This document shows positions 23,737 through 32,859 of a stretch of DNA of 46,549 nucleotides, in pieces. The DNA comes from Akkermansia sp. (lineage in GTDB: Bacteria > Verrucomicrobiota > Verrucomicrobiia > Verrucomicrobiales > Akkermansiaceae), in the NCBI GenBank assembly GCA_017517385.1, contig JAFWZG010000034.1, positions 1-46,549 of the forward strand. The letters run 5' to 3'. Under the pieces are notes generated by a model that did no database searches, was not told the origin of the DNA, and saw nothing but the letters and a program-made list of their open reading frames with translations. The stretch's first letter is position 1, and every line of letters starts with the position of its first letter. Position numbers and translations under genes: made by a program.

Positions 23737-25743
23737 GTGGGTTGGCTCACAGAACAGACCGAGCAGGATTTTTCTGCCACCGGCATACTCTCCGGTGGGC
23801 GTGGCTTTGAGTACCGCCCACAGCAGCAGCTCATGGCCACAGCCGTGGCTGCTGCTCTTGAAAACCGAGGGGCCCTGCTGGCAGAGGCCGGCACCGGCGT
23901 AGGCAAATCCCTTGCCTACCTCATACCGTCCATCCGCCATGCGCTGGAGCTCGGAAGAAAGGCCGTCATCTCCACCCACACCATTAACCTGCAGGAGCAA
24001 CTCTTTCACAAGGATATCCCCACCGTGGCAAAAGCCCTTGGGCTTCAGTTCCGTGCAGCACTACTGAAAGGACGCGCCAACTACCTTTGCCGCACACGCC
24101 TGAAACGCGCTCTCGAGCAAGCTACGGATCTCTTCAACCAAGCTGAGACCAAACAGCTGCATGATTTGCTCGCTTGGTCTCGTGACTGCGGGGAAGGCTC
24201 CCTTGCAGATTTGCCACAAGAGCTGGACATCTCCCCCAAAGTATGGGCTCAGGTGTGCAGCGAAAACCACGTCTGCACACCGCGCAACTGCGGGCCGGAA
24301 TGCCCGTACCAAGCAGCACGCAGGAGGGTGGATGAAGCAGAAGTCGTTGTACTGAATCACACTCTCTTCTTTGGTTTGCTCTCCCTAGCAGATGAACTCC
24401 GGCAGGAAACGCCGCTGCTGGATGATGAAGAAATGGTGCCCAGCTTCATCTTTCCCAATGATTTTGTCATTCTGGATGAGGCCCACACTATCGAAACTGT
24501 AGCCGCGCACCAATTCGGCACCAGCCTGCCGGAAGCTGAGCTGAAGTACGACCTCCTGCGCCTCTATAACCCCCACACTCGCAAAGGCCGTCTGCGCCAA
24601 CTCGCCACCCCGAAACTCATCCAGTACATCGAGGATGCCCAAACCGCCACGGATGAGTTCTTCCGCTGCGCACGCTTGGACTGCCGGGTGGATGAGCACC
24701 AAGGCACCGTACGCCTGCGCCAGCCGGAATGGACGGAGGATATCCTCTCACCCTCCCTCATCACTCTCGAAAACGAGATTAAAGAGATGGCTGCCGTGCA
24801 AGAAAATGACCTCACGCGAGCAGAACTCCAAGATATACAGGCACGCCTGTGCGCCTACCGGGCTGCGGCTGCTGAGCTTGTGCAGCTCACGAATGCAGAC
24901 TCCGCCGTGTACTGGGCGGAAACCGGCGGCCAAGAGCGCCAGTTCACTACACTACGCTCCGCGCTCATTAACGTCTCCGACTTACTGCGAGAAAAACTCT
25001 TTGAGACGGGTAACACCTGCATTTGCACCAGCGCCACCCTCTCCACCGGTGAGCACGGCATGGGCTACTTTGCAGGCCGTGTGGGCGCAGAAAGCGCTGA
25101 GACTCTCCAGATAGGCAGCCCCTTCAACTTCGCAGAGCAAATGAGAGTCATAGTAGCGCGCAGCATGCCACCGCCCCCACCCGCTAGTGAGGATGAGGCA
25201 TACACCCCTGCCCTCTTTGACTGGATTACCCGCGCACTGGAAGAAAGTGACGGGCGCGCCTTCGTGCTCTTCACCAGTTACAACCTCATGCGCCGCATGG
25301 CCGGGCTGCTCCGCCCATACTGCACAGAACGCGGCTGGCCTCTGCTTGTGCAAGGAGACGGCCAGGACCGCTCCCGCATGCTGAGGGACTTCAAACAGAA
25401 CATCGGCAGCGTACTACTGGGTACGGATAGCTTCTGGACAGGCGTGGATGTTCCCGGAGAAGCGCTCTCCAACGTCATCGTCACTAAAATACCCTTTGAA
25501 TCCCCCTCCAACCCGCTGACAGAGGCTCGCATGGAGGACATCACCGCCCGCGGTGGCAATGCCTTCCGTGACTACTCCCTGCCGGAAGCCCTGTTGAAGT
25601 TTCGCCAGGGTATCGGCCGCCTCATCCGCAGCAAGACGGACCATGGTATCATCACCCTGCTGGATTCCCGCGTCACCTCCAAATATTACGGCGCACGCTT
25701 CATGTATGCCATACCCGCCGCCGCGCCGCGAGAATTCCTATAA
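23737..25743 (+). CDS. dinG: DinG-family ATP-dependent DNA helicase (XPD-like)
   Basis: A 5'-3' superfamily 2 helicase that unwinds D-loops, R-loops and forked DNA during repair. Walker A EAGTGVGKS is at residues 50-58, followed by motif Ia STHTINLQEQL. An Fe-S cluster region holds Cys in NYLCRTR and three more in CTPRNCGPECPY. The DEAH box (VILDEAHTIE) is near residue 246. The C-terminal RecA domain has GTDSFWTGVDVPGEAL and the motif VI region RQGIGRLIRSKTDHG. The 668-residue length suits this family. The start is GTG at 23737. No exonuclease domain is fused, unlike DinG of many Firmicutes. Confidence 0.9.
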   Translation: MGWLTEQTEQDFSATGILSGGRGFEYRPQQQLMATAVAAALENRGALLAEAGTGVGKSLAYLIPSIRHALELGRKAVISTHTINLQEQLFHKDIPTVAKALGLQFRAALLKGRANYLCRTRLKRALEQATDLFNQAETKQLHDLLAWSRDCGEGSLADLPQELDISPKVWAQVCSENHVCTPRNCGPECPYQAARRRVDEAEVVVLNHTLFFGLLSLADELRQETPLLDDEEMVPSFIFPNDFVILDEAHTIETVAAHQFGTSLPEAELKYDLLRLYNPHTRKGRLRQLATPKLIQYIEDAQTATDEFFRCARLDCRVDEHQGTVRLRQPEWTEDILSPSLITLENEIKEMAAVQENDLTRAELQDIQARLCAYRAAAAELVQLTNADSAVYWAETGGQERQFTTLRSALINVSDLLREKLFETGNTCICTSATLSTGEHGMGYFAGRVGAESAETLQIGSPFNFAEQMRVIVARSMPPPPPASEDEAYTPALFDWITRALEESDGRAFVLFTSYNLMRRMAGLLRPYCTERGWPLLVQGDGQDRSRMLRDFKQNIGSVLLGTDSFWTGVDVPGEALSNVIVTKIPFESPSNPLTEARMEDITARGGNAFRDYSLPEALLKFRQGIGRLIRSKTDHGIITLLDSRVTSKYYGARFMYAIPAAAPREFL

Positions 25744-25752
25744 CAGCTCCGC

Positions 25753-25778
25753 AAAAAAACGGCCGCTCAAGGCGGCCG
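25753..25778 (-). terminator. PBP2 gene terminator
   Basis: On the minus strand, CGGCCGC pairs with GCGGCCG around a 5-nt loop and is followed by seven T residues. An A/T run on the other side suggests it may also work for the helicase transcript. Confidence 0.85.
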
Positions 25779-25815
25779 GAAAAAAACTCACATTAAGCTG
25801 CAATACACAGTTTAA

Positions 25816-28050
25816 TCAATGGCGGGAGCGCCCATCATCCCAACCGCTCTGGCGGTGGCGGCGCTGCGTTTCCTGACGTCTGCGAGCCGCCTCCGCCTCA
25901 CGCTGAGCATTCATGGCGGCTTCTTCCTCAGCGGCGGCGCGTTCCTCGTCAGTCATCTCTGCTTCACCCGTTTCCAAAGCACGCCCGGGAGCACGCAGAG
26001 CCTGCTCCATGCTCGGGCGGATAGACTCAAAGAAACTCTTCACGATAGCGGCAGCCATACGGCCACCGGAAATGCGCTGGTGCGGTTTACCCTCATACAA
26101 CGCAGCATAAGCATAGCGCGGATTATCCGCCGGCAGGAACCCGGCAAACCAAGCCAGACGGCAATCATCCGAGGGGCGCCCCCACTGAGCCGTACCGGTC
26201 TTACCGGCATTATCCACATAACTGAGAGCAGCACGGCGACCGGAGCCATTGTACACCACCGCGCGCATACCACGGCGCACCACGGCGAGAGAATCAGACA
26301 AATCCCTCAGGTTATTCTCCACCGTGGGATTGAACTGATACACCACATTGCCATCCACATCCAGCATCTGGCGCACCAGATGGAGCTTGGGCAGATAATT
26401 TCCGTTCGCTATACCGGCCATGGCATGAGCCACCTGCAGCGGAGTGGCCAGCAGCGGCCCCTGACCGATGGATATATTCGCAGCATCACCCTGCATGAAA
26501 CCACGCGAATAGTTGCGGAACATCCAGGACTCATCAGGCACATTACCCGCCTTGTCCGCAATAGGCAACCCAGTGGTGGCACCATACCCAAAGCGACGGG
26601 CAAACTCACAAAGGCGCTCCGCACCAATGCGGGGCTCACGAGTGGCCGCCACCTGATACATGAAGGGGTTATTAGAAACGGAAAGCGCCGTGATACAGTT
26701 AATATTACCGGAAAAATGGCTGTGATTCTTGAACGTATGGCCACCGATTCTGATACTGTACGGGCAATTGACGTAAGTATCCTCCCGAATGATGCCATAG
26801 TGAAGAGCAGCAGCCACCGTAATCGTCTTAAAAGTGGAAGCAGGCGGATACACACCGGCAAAAGCTCGGGAAACAAGAGGATTATTATCATCGTTTCTCA
26901 GGGCATCATAATCAGCCTGAGAGATAGAGGGAATAAAGGTGTTCGGGTCAAAATTCGGCACAGAAGCCATGACCACCACCTCACCGGTATGCACATCCAC
27001 CATCACGAAAGCGCCACGCCCCAAGGTATTGCGACGGAGCGATTCCTCTGCCGCGCGCTGCCACTCTAAGTTCAGCGTGGTTACCAAAGTACCACCCGGG
27101 CGGGGTTTCACCTGGTGCTCATCCAGAATCTTCCGCCCGGTCTCATCAAACATGAGGCGCCACAACCCGGGGCGTCCGATAAGCTGCTGATTGAACTGCA
27201 GCTCTAAGCCGGAGCGGCCCTCCTGACGTTCGAAAATAGGGTCATTATGATTAATAGGACCGGTGGGCAGCTTAGCCTGTACACCGGTATAGCCCAGAAT
27301 GTGCCCGGCCGTTTCCCCCTGCGGATAAAGGCGGATGTAAAGAGGCATCAGCCAGCCATGTTCAATCTGCTCAGCTTTTTCTCTGAGGGGGGCCACGGCA
27401 CTAGCCCGAACCACAGGGCCAACGCTCAGGGGCATCCAGCGGCGGTGGCGGTAATGCTCCAGCAGCTGCTCATCTGTTCGCTCGCCAATGCGGAAGCCCG
27501 CGGCCTCATACTCAGCCATCACCTTGCGAGCCAACGCCAGCACCGTAGCATCGTCATCCTGCTCCAGCTGTCCAAAATTAATTGTGGGCTGATATGCCAC
27601 CTCCGAGCAAGCCAGCACCTCACCGTTGCGATCTGTAATCAACCCGCGGGGACCGGGTACCGTAAGAGACATCGTACGCGCATTGCGGCGCGTGCGCGCG
27701 TATGCCACACGAGAGGGGTCATGCTCCGCTACATTGTTCCCGGAATCCGGTACAGGGCGAATACCGGGGGCCGGAATATCCGGAGTCCCGACAGCTTCAT
27801 TACCGGTATCCACATGCACAGGTGAATCCGGCGCAACTGTCTGTTCATACTCCCCTGCGGGGCCCACACCTTCCCCCATGCCATCGTTAAGCTCCTCGCC
27901 ACCCAGATGTACAGTCTCAACCACCTCTTCCTGGTCATCCCCACCTACCTCTACCACGGCTTCCTGTGCCGCTACTCCCTGAGCCTCTGATGCAGGTATC
28001 ATTACCAAAGGCATAAGAAATAATGCGTAAAATAGCTTCATCCTGAGCAT
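25816..28050 (-). CDS. mrdA: Penicillin-binding protein 2 (elongation transpeptidase)
   Basis: Cross-links peptidoglycan during cell elongation, normally with RodA. The class B PBP layout is clear: a dimerisation/pedestal region (GPRGLITDRNGEVLA, RLYPQGETAGHILGYTG, GLELQFNQQLIGRPG), then the transpeptidase domain with SxxK in PPASTFKTI (about residue 400), SxN in SVSNNPF and KTGT near residue 616. Odd features are at both ends. The N-terminus looks like a cleavable signal (MKLFYALFLMPLVMIPASEAQ) rather than an anchor and is followed by about 80 acidic, low-complexity residues. The C-terminus has a Glu/Arg-rich tail of about 45 residues. It is divergent from mraZ. ATG 28041 is an alternative start. 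Confidence 0.88.
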   Translation of the reverse strand: MLRMKLFYALFLMPLVMIPASEAQGVAAQEAVVEVGGDDQEEVVETVHLGGEELNDGMGEGVGPAGEYEQTVAPDSPVHVDTGNEAVGTPDIPAPGIRPVPDSGNNVAEHDPSRVAYARTRRNARTMSLTVPGPRGLITDRNGEVLACSEVAYQPTINFGQLEQDDDATVLALARKVMAEYEAAGFRIGERTDEQLLEHYRHRRWMPLSVGPVVRASAVAPLREKAEQIEHGWLMPLYIRLYPQGETAGHILGYTGVQAKLPTGPINHNDPIFERQEGRSGLELQFNQQLIGRPGLWRLMFDETGRKILDEHQVKPRPGGTLVTTLNLEWQRAAEESLRRNTLGRGAFVMVDVHTGEVVVMASVPNFDPNTFIPSISQADYDALRNDDNNPLVSRAFAGVYPPASTFKTITVAAALHYGIIREDTYVNCPYSIRIGGHTFKNHSHFSGNINCITALSVSNNPFMYQVAATREPRIGAERLCEFARRFGYGATTGLPIADKAGNVPDESWMFRNYSRGFMQGDAANISIGQGPLLATPLQVAHAMAGIANGNYLPKLHLVRQMLDVDGNVVYQFNPTVENNLRDLSDSLAVVRRGMRAVVYNGSGRRAALSYVDNAGKTGTAQWGRPSDDCRLAWFAGFLPADNPRYAYAALYEGKPHQRISGGRMAAAIVKSFFESIRPSMEQALRAPGRALETGEAEMTDEERAAAEEEAAMNAQREAEAARRRQETQRRHRQSGWDDGRSRH

Positions 28051-28059
28051 AGCAGCGAT

Positions 28060-28088
28060 ATTCTAACCTATTTTTCACCCACTTGCAA
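28060..28088 (-). promoter_or_regulatory. PBP2 promoter
   Basis: Minus-strand TTGCAA, a 17-nt spacer, then TAGAAT. The predicted transcription start is about three bases before the ATG at 28050. Confidence 0.65.
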
Positions 28089-28202
28089 CCTTTCTTTTCA
28101 TACCCTTTCTCTCATTTTTTCTCACGTGCATTCCCACACTTCCCTCAGCTGTAAAAATTAGGTCAGTGAACACACTTTTTTCTGTATTTTGAAAAATTTG
28201 GA

Positions 28203-28251
28203 TTGACTTTTTAGGTGTATTAGAGTGTACTAGGTGTAGAGGTAAGTGTAC
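28203..28251 (+). promoter_or_regulatory. mraZ promoter with four GTGTA repeats (candidate MraZ operator)
   Basis: TTGACT at 28203, a 17-nt spacer, then TGTACT at 28226. GTGTA occurs at 28215, 28225, 28234 and 28246, i.e. spaced 10, 9 and 12 bp. Two copies are within an exact TAGGTGTA and two within AGTGTAC. MraZ is known to bind short GTG-containing direct repeats about 10 bp apart upstream of its own gene. Confidence 0.6.
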
Positions 28252-28255
28252 GAAG

Positions 28256-28726
28256 ATGTTCGAATCTGCACCCAAAGTCATGTTTATGGGCAATTATGCC
28301 CACAAGCTGGATCCCAAGAATAGAGTGGCGATTCCGGCCGGCTGGCGTGTAGTGTTCGGGCAGGAAGTGGTCATGCTGGCAAGCACATACCACGAGTACA
28401 ACATACTAAAGTGTTTCACACACGAAAGCTTTGCACAGAAGCTCAGTGAGATACGCGAACGCGCACTGGCAGACGGCCATGAGCTGGGAGACGTGGATGA
28501 ATACATCGGCAGCATAGCGGGAAACAGCTTTGTGGCCGAGGTAAACACCCAAGGCAAACTGCTCATTCCCAAGCAGCAGAGAGACCGCCTCCGCTTGGCG
28601 GAATACGCTCAGCTGGTAGGCCGCACAGCTCACTTCGAAATCTGGAACACTGAAGACTTCACCGCCGAAAACGCTCCGAAACCGAACAAAGAAAATCCGC
28701 TCAACAAGAAATTCCGCATGCTCTGA
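28256..28726 (+). CDS. mraZ: Transcriptional regulator MraZ
   Basis: First gene of the division and cell-wall cluster. It forms ring-shaped oligomers and represses its own promoter in E. coli. Two AbrB-like SpoVT half-domains are visible: MGNYAHKLDPKNRVAIPAGW (residues 11-30) and EVNTQGKLLIPKQQRDRL (about 95-112). The 156-residue length is typical. Its stop overlaps the next start in TGATG. The repeat-bearing promoter directly upstream fits autoregulation. Confidence 0.93.
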   Translation: MFESAPKVMFMGNYAHKLDPKNRVAIPAGWRVVFGQEVVMLASTYHEYNILKCFTHESFAQKLSEIRERALADGHELGDVDEYIGSIAGNSFVAEVNTQGKLLIPKQQRDRLRLAEYAQLVGRTAHFEIWNTEDFTAENAPKPNKENPLNKKFRML

Positions 28727-30180
28727 TGACACCGTCCGAATCCATAACTTCTGCAGCAGCTCACCCCCCAATGGGCACCTGTTACCGGGTGCTTATGTGG
28801 GAGAAATGTGCACTGCCGGAAAACCAGCTGGAGGACTGGGCGGCACAGCGTCGCGAGCTACTCGCGCGCATGAGGGACGCCGGCATCAAGGGTTCCCGAG
28901 GTCTTCTCGGCCAGCTCGAAAAAGAACTTTACTCACTTACCGTCAAGAAAATAGAGCTTCCGCTCACACAGACACCCCGCGCAGCTTTTTCTTTCGCGCG
29001 CGCAGAGGCGCTGGCACAGGCGTTGAAGGCGGACTCCGCCGTGCTGGCGTACCGACTCGGCACAGCCAGTGCCGAAGTGCTGATGGAGCTTCAGGGTGAT
29101 GACGACATGGCTTCCGCCCAGACCCGCTGGCAGGAAGCCACCCCCGGCATGGAATGGTGCAGCACCCCCATCGTACAGGCCATGAGCGCCGCAGAAGGTG
29201 CAGCATGGCAGGAAGCCTGCCGCTGCAGCGAAGAGGAGGCTGATACACCCGAGTACACTTCCGGTGATTTCCACCACGTAACCGTGCTGCTGAACGAAGC
29301 CGTGGAGGCGCTTCAGCCAGCTGAAGGCAAGGTGCTGGTGGATGCCACTCTGGGCGGCGGCGGCCACACAGAGCGTCTTCTTCAGGCCGGGGCCGAAGTA
29401 TGGGGCATTGACCAAGACCCCGCAGCCCGTGCCGCGGCAAAGGCTCGCTTGGCCGCATACGGAGACCGTCTGCACGTCATTGCCGGCAACTTCCGCAACG
29501 CCGTGGAAATGCTCCGCAAGCGCGGTGTGCAACAGGTGGATGGACTGCTGGCAGACATCGGCATATCCTCCCCTCAGGTGGACTGCGCAGAGCGTGGCTT
29601 CTCCTTCCTGCATGAAGGGCCGCTGGACATGCGCATGAACCCCTCAGCCCCCCGCAGCGCGGCCGACATCGTAAACACTGCCCCGGAGGCAGAAATCGCC
29701 GACATTCTCTGGCAGTACGGAGAGGAGCGCGCCAGCCGCGCCATTGCACGCCGCATCGTTCAGGAGCGTGCTAAGGCCCCCATCACCACCACCACGCAGC
29801 TGGCATCCATCATCGCCGCAGTACTGCCGCGCAAGGGCAAGCAGCACCCTGCCACCCGAAGCTTCCAAGCACTGCGCATAGCCGTGAATGACGAGCTCGG
29901 AGCACTGGATGAGCTGCTGCAGAGTGGCCTGAGCCTTCTGAAGAGCGGAGGCCGCTTTGCCGTGATTACCTTCCACAGCCTCGAGGACCGCGCCGTAAAG
30001 CGCTATTTCGAACACGTCTGCAAGCCCGAGATAGACCGCCCGGAATGGCCGGCCCCTCGCCCGAACCCGGCATATGCTGCCCGTCAGGTATACCGCAAAC
30101 CCCTTACCCCGGCGGAAGCTGAGCTCACCGCCAATCCGCGTTCCCGCAGCGCCAAGCTGCGAGTCATCGAAAAGCTCTGA
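28726..30180 (+). CDS. rsmH: 16S rRNA (cytosine-1402-N4)-methyltransferase with N-terminal extension
   Basis: Methylates C1402 in the ribosomal P site. The methyltransferase occupies residues about 185-484: HHVTVLLNEAVEAL, the SAM-binding VDATLGGGGHTERLL, GLLADIGISSPQVD, RGFSFLHEGPLDMRMN, and FHSLEDRAVKRYF near the end. This accounts for a normal 300-residue RsmH. The first 180 residues are extra: a helical region (ALPENQLEDWAAQRRELLARMRDAG), an Ala-rich middle, and a Cys-containing end (AWQEACRCSEEEADTPEY). I recognise no domain in it. The start overlaps the mraZ stop by one base, leaving no room for a separate upstream gene, so the fusion looks real. Confidence 0.92.
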   Translation: MTPSESITSAAAHPPMGTCYRVLMWEKCALPENQLEDWAAQRRELLARMRDAGIKGSRGLLGQLEKELYSLTVKKIELPLTQTPRAAFSFARAEALAQALKADSAVLAYRLGTASAEVLMELQGDDDMASAQTRWQEATPGMEWCSTPIVQAMSAAEGAAWQEACRCSEEEADTPEYTSGDFHHVTVLLNEAVEALQPAEGKVLVDATLGGGGHTERLLQAGAEVWGIDQDPAARAAAKARLAAYGDRLHVIAGNFRNAVEMLRKRGVQQVDGLLADIGISSPQVDCAERGFSFLHEGPLDMRMNPSAPRSAADIVNTAPEAEIADILWQYGEERASRAIARRIVQERAKAPITTTTQLASIIAAVLPRKGKQHPATRSFQALRIAVNDELGALDELLQSGLSLLKSGGRFAVITFHSLEDRAVKRYFEHVCKPEIDRPEWPAPRPNPAYAARQVYRKPLTPAEAELTANPRSRSAKLRVIEKL

Positions 30181-30205
30181 ATCCTTTCCACTTCTCCACA
30201 CGCAC

Positions 30206-30562
30206 ATGTCTCAGAACCACACCCCTTCCTCCCGCTTCGCCGGCCGCATCAGTATCGCCTTCCTTCTGTGGATGGTGGTATTCGCCGTTGTCACCGCCGG
30301 TTGCGGCGTAACCTATGCTTACTTTAAGAATGAGCAGGTTGCCGTTAAGACAGAGATTGACAAGCTGCAGCGCAGAATCTCCGTATGCCGCATGAGCGCC
30401 AACCATTATCGTGCCAAAATCAACGCGCAGACGAACCGATGGGCCATGAGAAGCCGCCTGCAAGCAGAGAACTCCCCTCTGCGCGAGATTTCTCGTAATC
30501 AGATTGAGCTTGCCCGCAGCGAGCGAGATTTTAACCGCACCGCCGCTACAGCCAGCCGTTAA
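30206..30562 (+). CDS. ftsL: FtsL-like division protein
   Basis: A 118-residue bitopic protein: short cytoplasmic N-terminus, one transmembrane segment (IAFLLWMVVFAVVTAGCGVTYAY, about 14-36), then a charged helical, coiled-coil-like region to the end. The size, topology and position between rsmH and ftsI are those of FtsL, which bridges FtsQ/FtsB and FtsW/FtsI at the septum. Sequence identity within FtsL proteins is low, so the call depends on context. The ATG at 30206 lies 25 bp after rsmH. Confidence 0.65.
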   Translation: MSQNHTPSSRFAGRISIAFLLWMVVFAVVTAGCGVTYAYFKNEQVAVKTEIDKLQRRISVCRMSANHYRAKINAQTNRWAMRSRLQAENSPLREISRNQIELARSERDFNRTAATASR

Positions 30563-30589
30563 GCCGCACTGCTCCAAGATTACTTAAGC

Positions 30590-32836
30590 ATGAAAACCAA
30601 AATACCATTTGCCGGACGCTGTCTATGGCTCTGCACCGCTGTGATGGGCATCTCCATCACTGTGGCTTTCCGGCTGGTAGAACTGCAGGTAATCGATAGT
30701 CAGAAGCGCGGCAACATTGCCAGAGAGCAGCTTATCGAGCGAGAAACGATACCTGCCGAGCGCGGTATCATCATGGATCGCAATGAGGAAATCCTCACGA
30801 ACAATCTCCAATCAGCCGAGCTTATCGGTGACCGCTATCACCTCCGCGAAGTCACACTCGTAGTAGATGGCCTCGCCTACAACCAAGTCAGCAACAGCGA
30901 AGATTGGAAAAACACAACGGATCCCGCAGTACGCCGCAGATTATTCAGCCGTGCACGAGCCAAGCTCCTCGAGTCCGTGGAGGAGGAACTCACCCTCGAA
31001 GAGCGCGCCGCACGCCGCCGCGAAATCATGGCGGATCCCAACCGCTCCGCTCGCATACAAAACTATGACCCCGTAAAGGTGGCCGAACTCTTCCGCGCGC
31101 ATGATGAACTTATAGCGGAAATCATTCATCCCTTCCTCCGCCATATAGAAATTAAGGAACGTGTGGAGATTGAGCCGGAGCGCATCATCACCCGCCGGGG
31201 CAGAACCATTACCATCCCCGCTAAGTACGAGGAACGCGTGCACTACACCACGCGGGAGGATATCATTAACCTCATCGCCCAGCCTGAGGTGGATGCCTTC
31301 AACCGAGAAGCTGAGGCCAACGGCTCCGAGGAACGCCGCCGCTACCGCATGGAAATCCTTCTGGCACGAGGGCTCCCCGTGGAAACCGCTGATCAGATAC
31401 GCGAGGCACTCCGGAGTGCTCACGTGCGCGGTGTTCAAATAAAAACGGAGCTGCGCCGCAGCTATGTGATGCCTGAAATGCTCAGCCATGTGCTCGGCTA
31501 TGTGGATGGGCGCAATGAAGGCACCTGCGGCGTGGAAGGCATCTTCAACAGCTACCTTGCCGGCACGGACGGCCTGAGAGAATACCGCCACAACGCCCGC
31601 GGCCAAGTGCTGCCGAATGAGGATGACCGCTACCTGCCCCCCAAACACGGACTGAACCTCAGGCTCACCATTGATATGCGCCTGCAGGCCATCTGCGAAC
31701 AGGAGCTGGACCGCGGCATGAGACACTACCGCGCCCGCAGAGGCTGCATGATTGTGGTGGATCCCCGCACCGGTGATATTCTGGCCATGGTGAGCCGCCC
31801 TGCCATCAACCTTAACACCAAAAACCTCATCACGCACGAAGGCACTTTCACGCGTGGTTCTGTGCGTGATGATGATGGCGCCGTCGTCACCGGTGACTTC
31901 AATTTCGCCTGCCAGACCCGCTATGAACCCGGTTCCACCTTCAAGGTGGTGGCCGTTACAACCGCTGTGGATAACAGAATCATGGGCATTAACACCCCCG
32001 TGAGCTGCCACCCCCTCCCCATTGCTAACAGCCGCCCCGTGACTGACAACCCATATAACTACGGCGTTCTCACCGTGGGGCAGACCCTGAAGAAATCCAG
32101 TAATCCGGGTGCGGCCCGTATCGCCATTGCATGTAAGTGGAGCAATTACCACGAGTATGTGCAGCGCTTCGGCCTGACGGAGAGCAGCGGAGTGGATCTG
32201 CCCAGTGGCGGTGCTTGTAAGCTGGCCAATGGTAACCACCTAGTGAATTTCTCACGTATCGCATACGGTTACTCCGTATCCGTCTCGCCGCTGCACATGG
32301 CTATGGTGTACGCCACCATCGCTAATGATGGCATACGCATGCGCCCCCGACTCATTGACAGCATCATCGCGGCAGATGGCTCCGTGTATGACCCCTGCCC
32401 CCCGCAGGAAGTTTGCCGAGTCATGTCTCCCAGCACGGCAAGAGCTATCCGAGGGGCACTTGAAACCGTCACGGAAAAGAGCGGCCCCGCCGGCCGTGGC
32501 ACCGCCACCAGAGCAGCCATTCCCGGCTTCCGCATCGGCGGCAAAACCGGCACAGCTAAAAAGAACCGCCCCGGTGGCGGTTACTACGAGGGCTTGTACA
32601 CCGTATCCTTCGCGGGCATCCTGCCCATCGATAATCCCCGCCTCGTGGTAATGACGGTGATAGACGAGCCGCACCCCCGCGATTGCGGCGCAGGTGGTGG
32701 CACCGTGGCAGCACCGATTTTCCGGGCAGCAGCCGAGCGCTTCATCAAGGTACTTAATCTTCAACCGAGTGATCCGGAAGCCTACGAGAAATATCTGGAA
32801 GAACAGGCCGCCGGAAACAATAGCAGAGAACAGTAA
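30590..32836 (+). CDS. ftsI: Septal penicillin-binding protein (FtsI/PBP3)
   Basis: The division-specific transpeptidase. An uncleaved N-terminal anchor (CLWLCTAVMGISITVAFRLVELQV) leads to PAERGIIMDRNEEIL, the usual start of class B PBPs. A long pedestal follows, with a Glu/Arg-rich helical insert near 120-260. The transpeptidase domain has STFK (about 448), SSN (about 503) and KTGTA (about 651). At 748 residues it is longer than E. coli FtsI (588), mainly through the insert. It sits between ftsL and murE as in classical dcw clusters, while PBP2 is the divergent neighbour. Confidence 0.9.
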   Translation: MKTKIPFAGRCLWLCTAVMGISITVAFRLVELQVIDSQKRGNIAREQLIERETIPAERGIIMDRNEEILTNNLQSAELIGDRYHLREVTLVVDGLAYNQVSNSEDWKNTTDPAVRRRLFSRARAKLLESVEEELTLEERAARRREIMADPNRSARIQNYDPVKVAELFRAHDELIAEIIHPFLRHIEIKERVEIEPERIITRRGRTITIPAKYEERVHYTTREDIINLIAQPEVDAFNREAEANGSEERRRYRMEILLARGLPVETADQIREALRSAHVRGVQIKTELRRSYVMPEMLSHVLGYVDGRNEGTCGVEGIFNSYLAGTDGLREYRHNARGQVLPNEDDRYLPPKHGLNLRLTIDMRLQAICEQELDRGMRHYRARRGCMIVVDPRTGDILAMVSRPAINLNTKNLITHEGTFTRGSVRDDDGAVVTGDFNFACQTRYEPGSTFKVVAVTTAVDNRIMGINTPVSCHPLPIANSRPVTDNPYNYGVLTVGQTLKKSSNPGAARIAIACKWSNYHEYVQRFGLTESSGVDLPSGGACKLANGNHLVNFSRIAYGYSVSVSPLHMAMVYATIANDGIRMRPRLIDSIIAADGSVYDPCPPQEVCRVMSPSTARAIRGALETVTEKSGPAGRGTATRAAIPGFRIGGKTGTAKKNRPGGGYYEGLYTVSFAGILPIDNPRLVVMTVIDEPHPRDCGAGGGTVAAPIFRAAAERFIKVLNLQPSDPEAYEKYLEEQAAGNNSREQ

Positions 32837-32859
32837 TTTTAAACCCAGCACATACAGAT

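Noticed and set aside
30941..32239. Minus-strand 432-codon open frame across ftsI
   Set aside because: Antisense shadow; ftsI has all active-site motifs and operon context.
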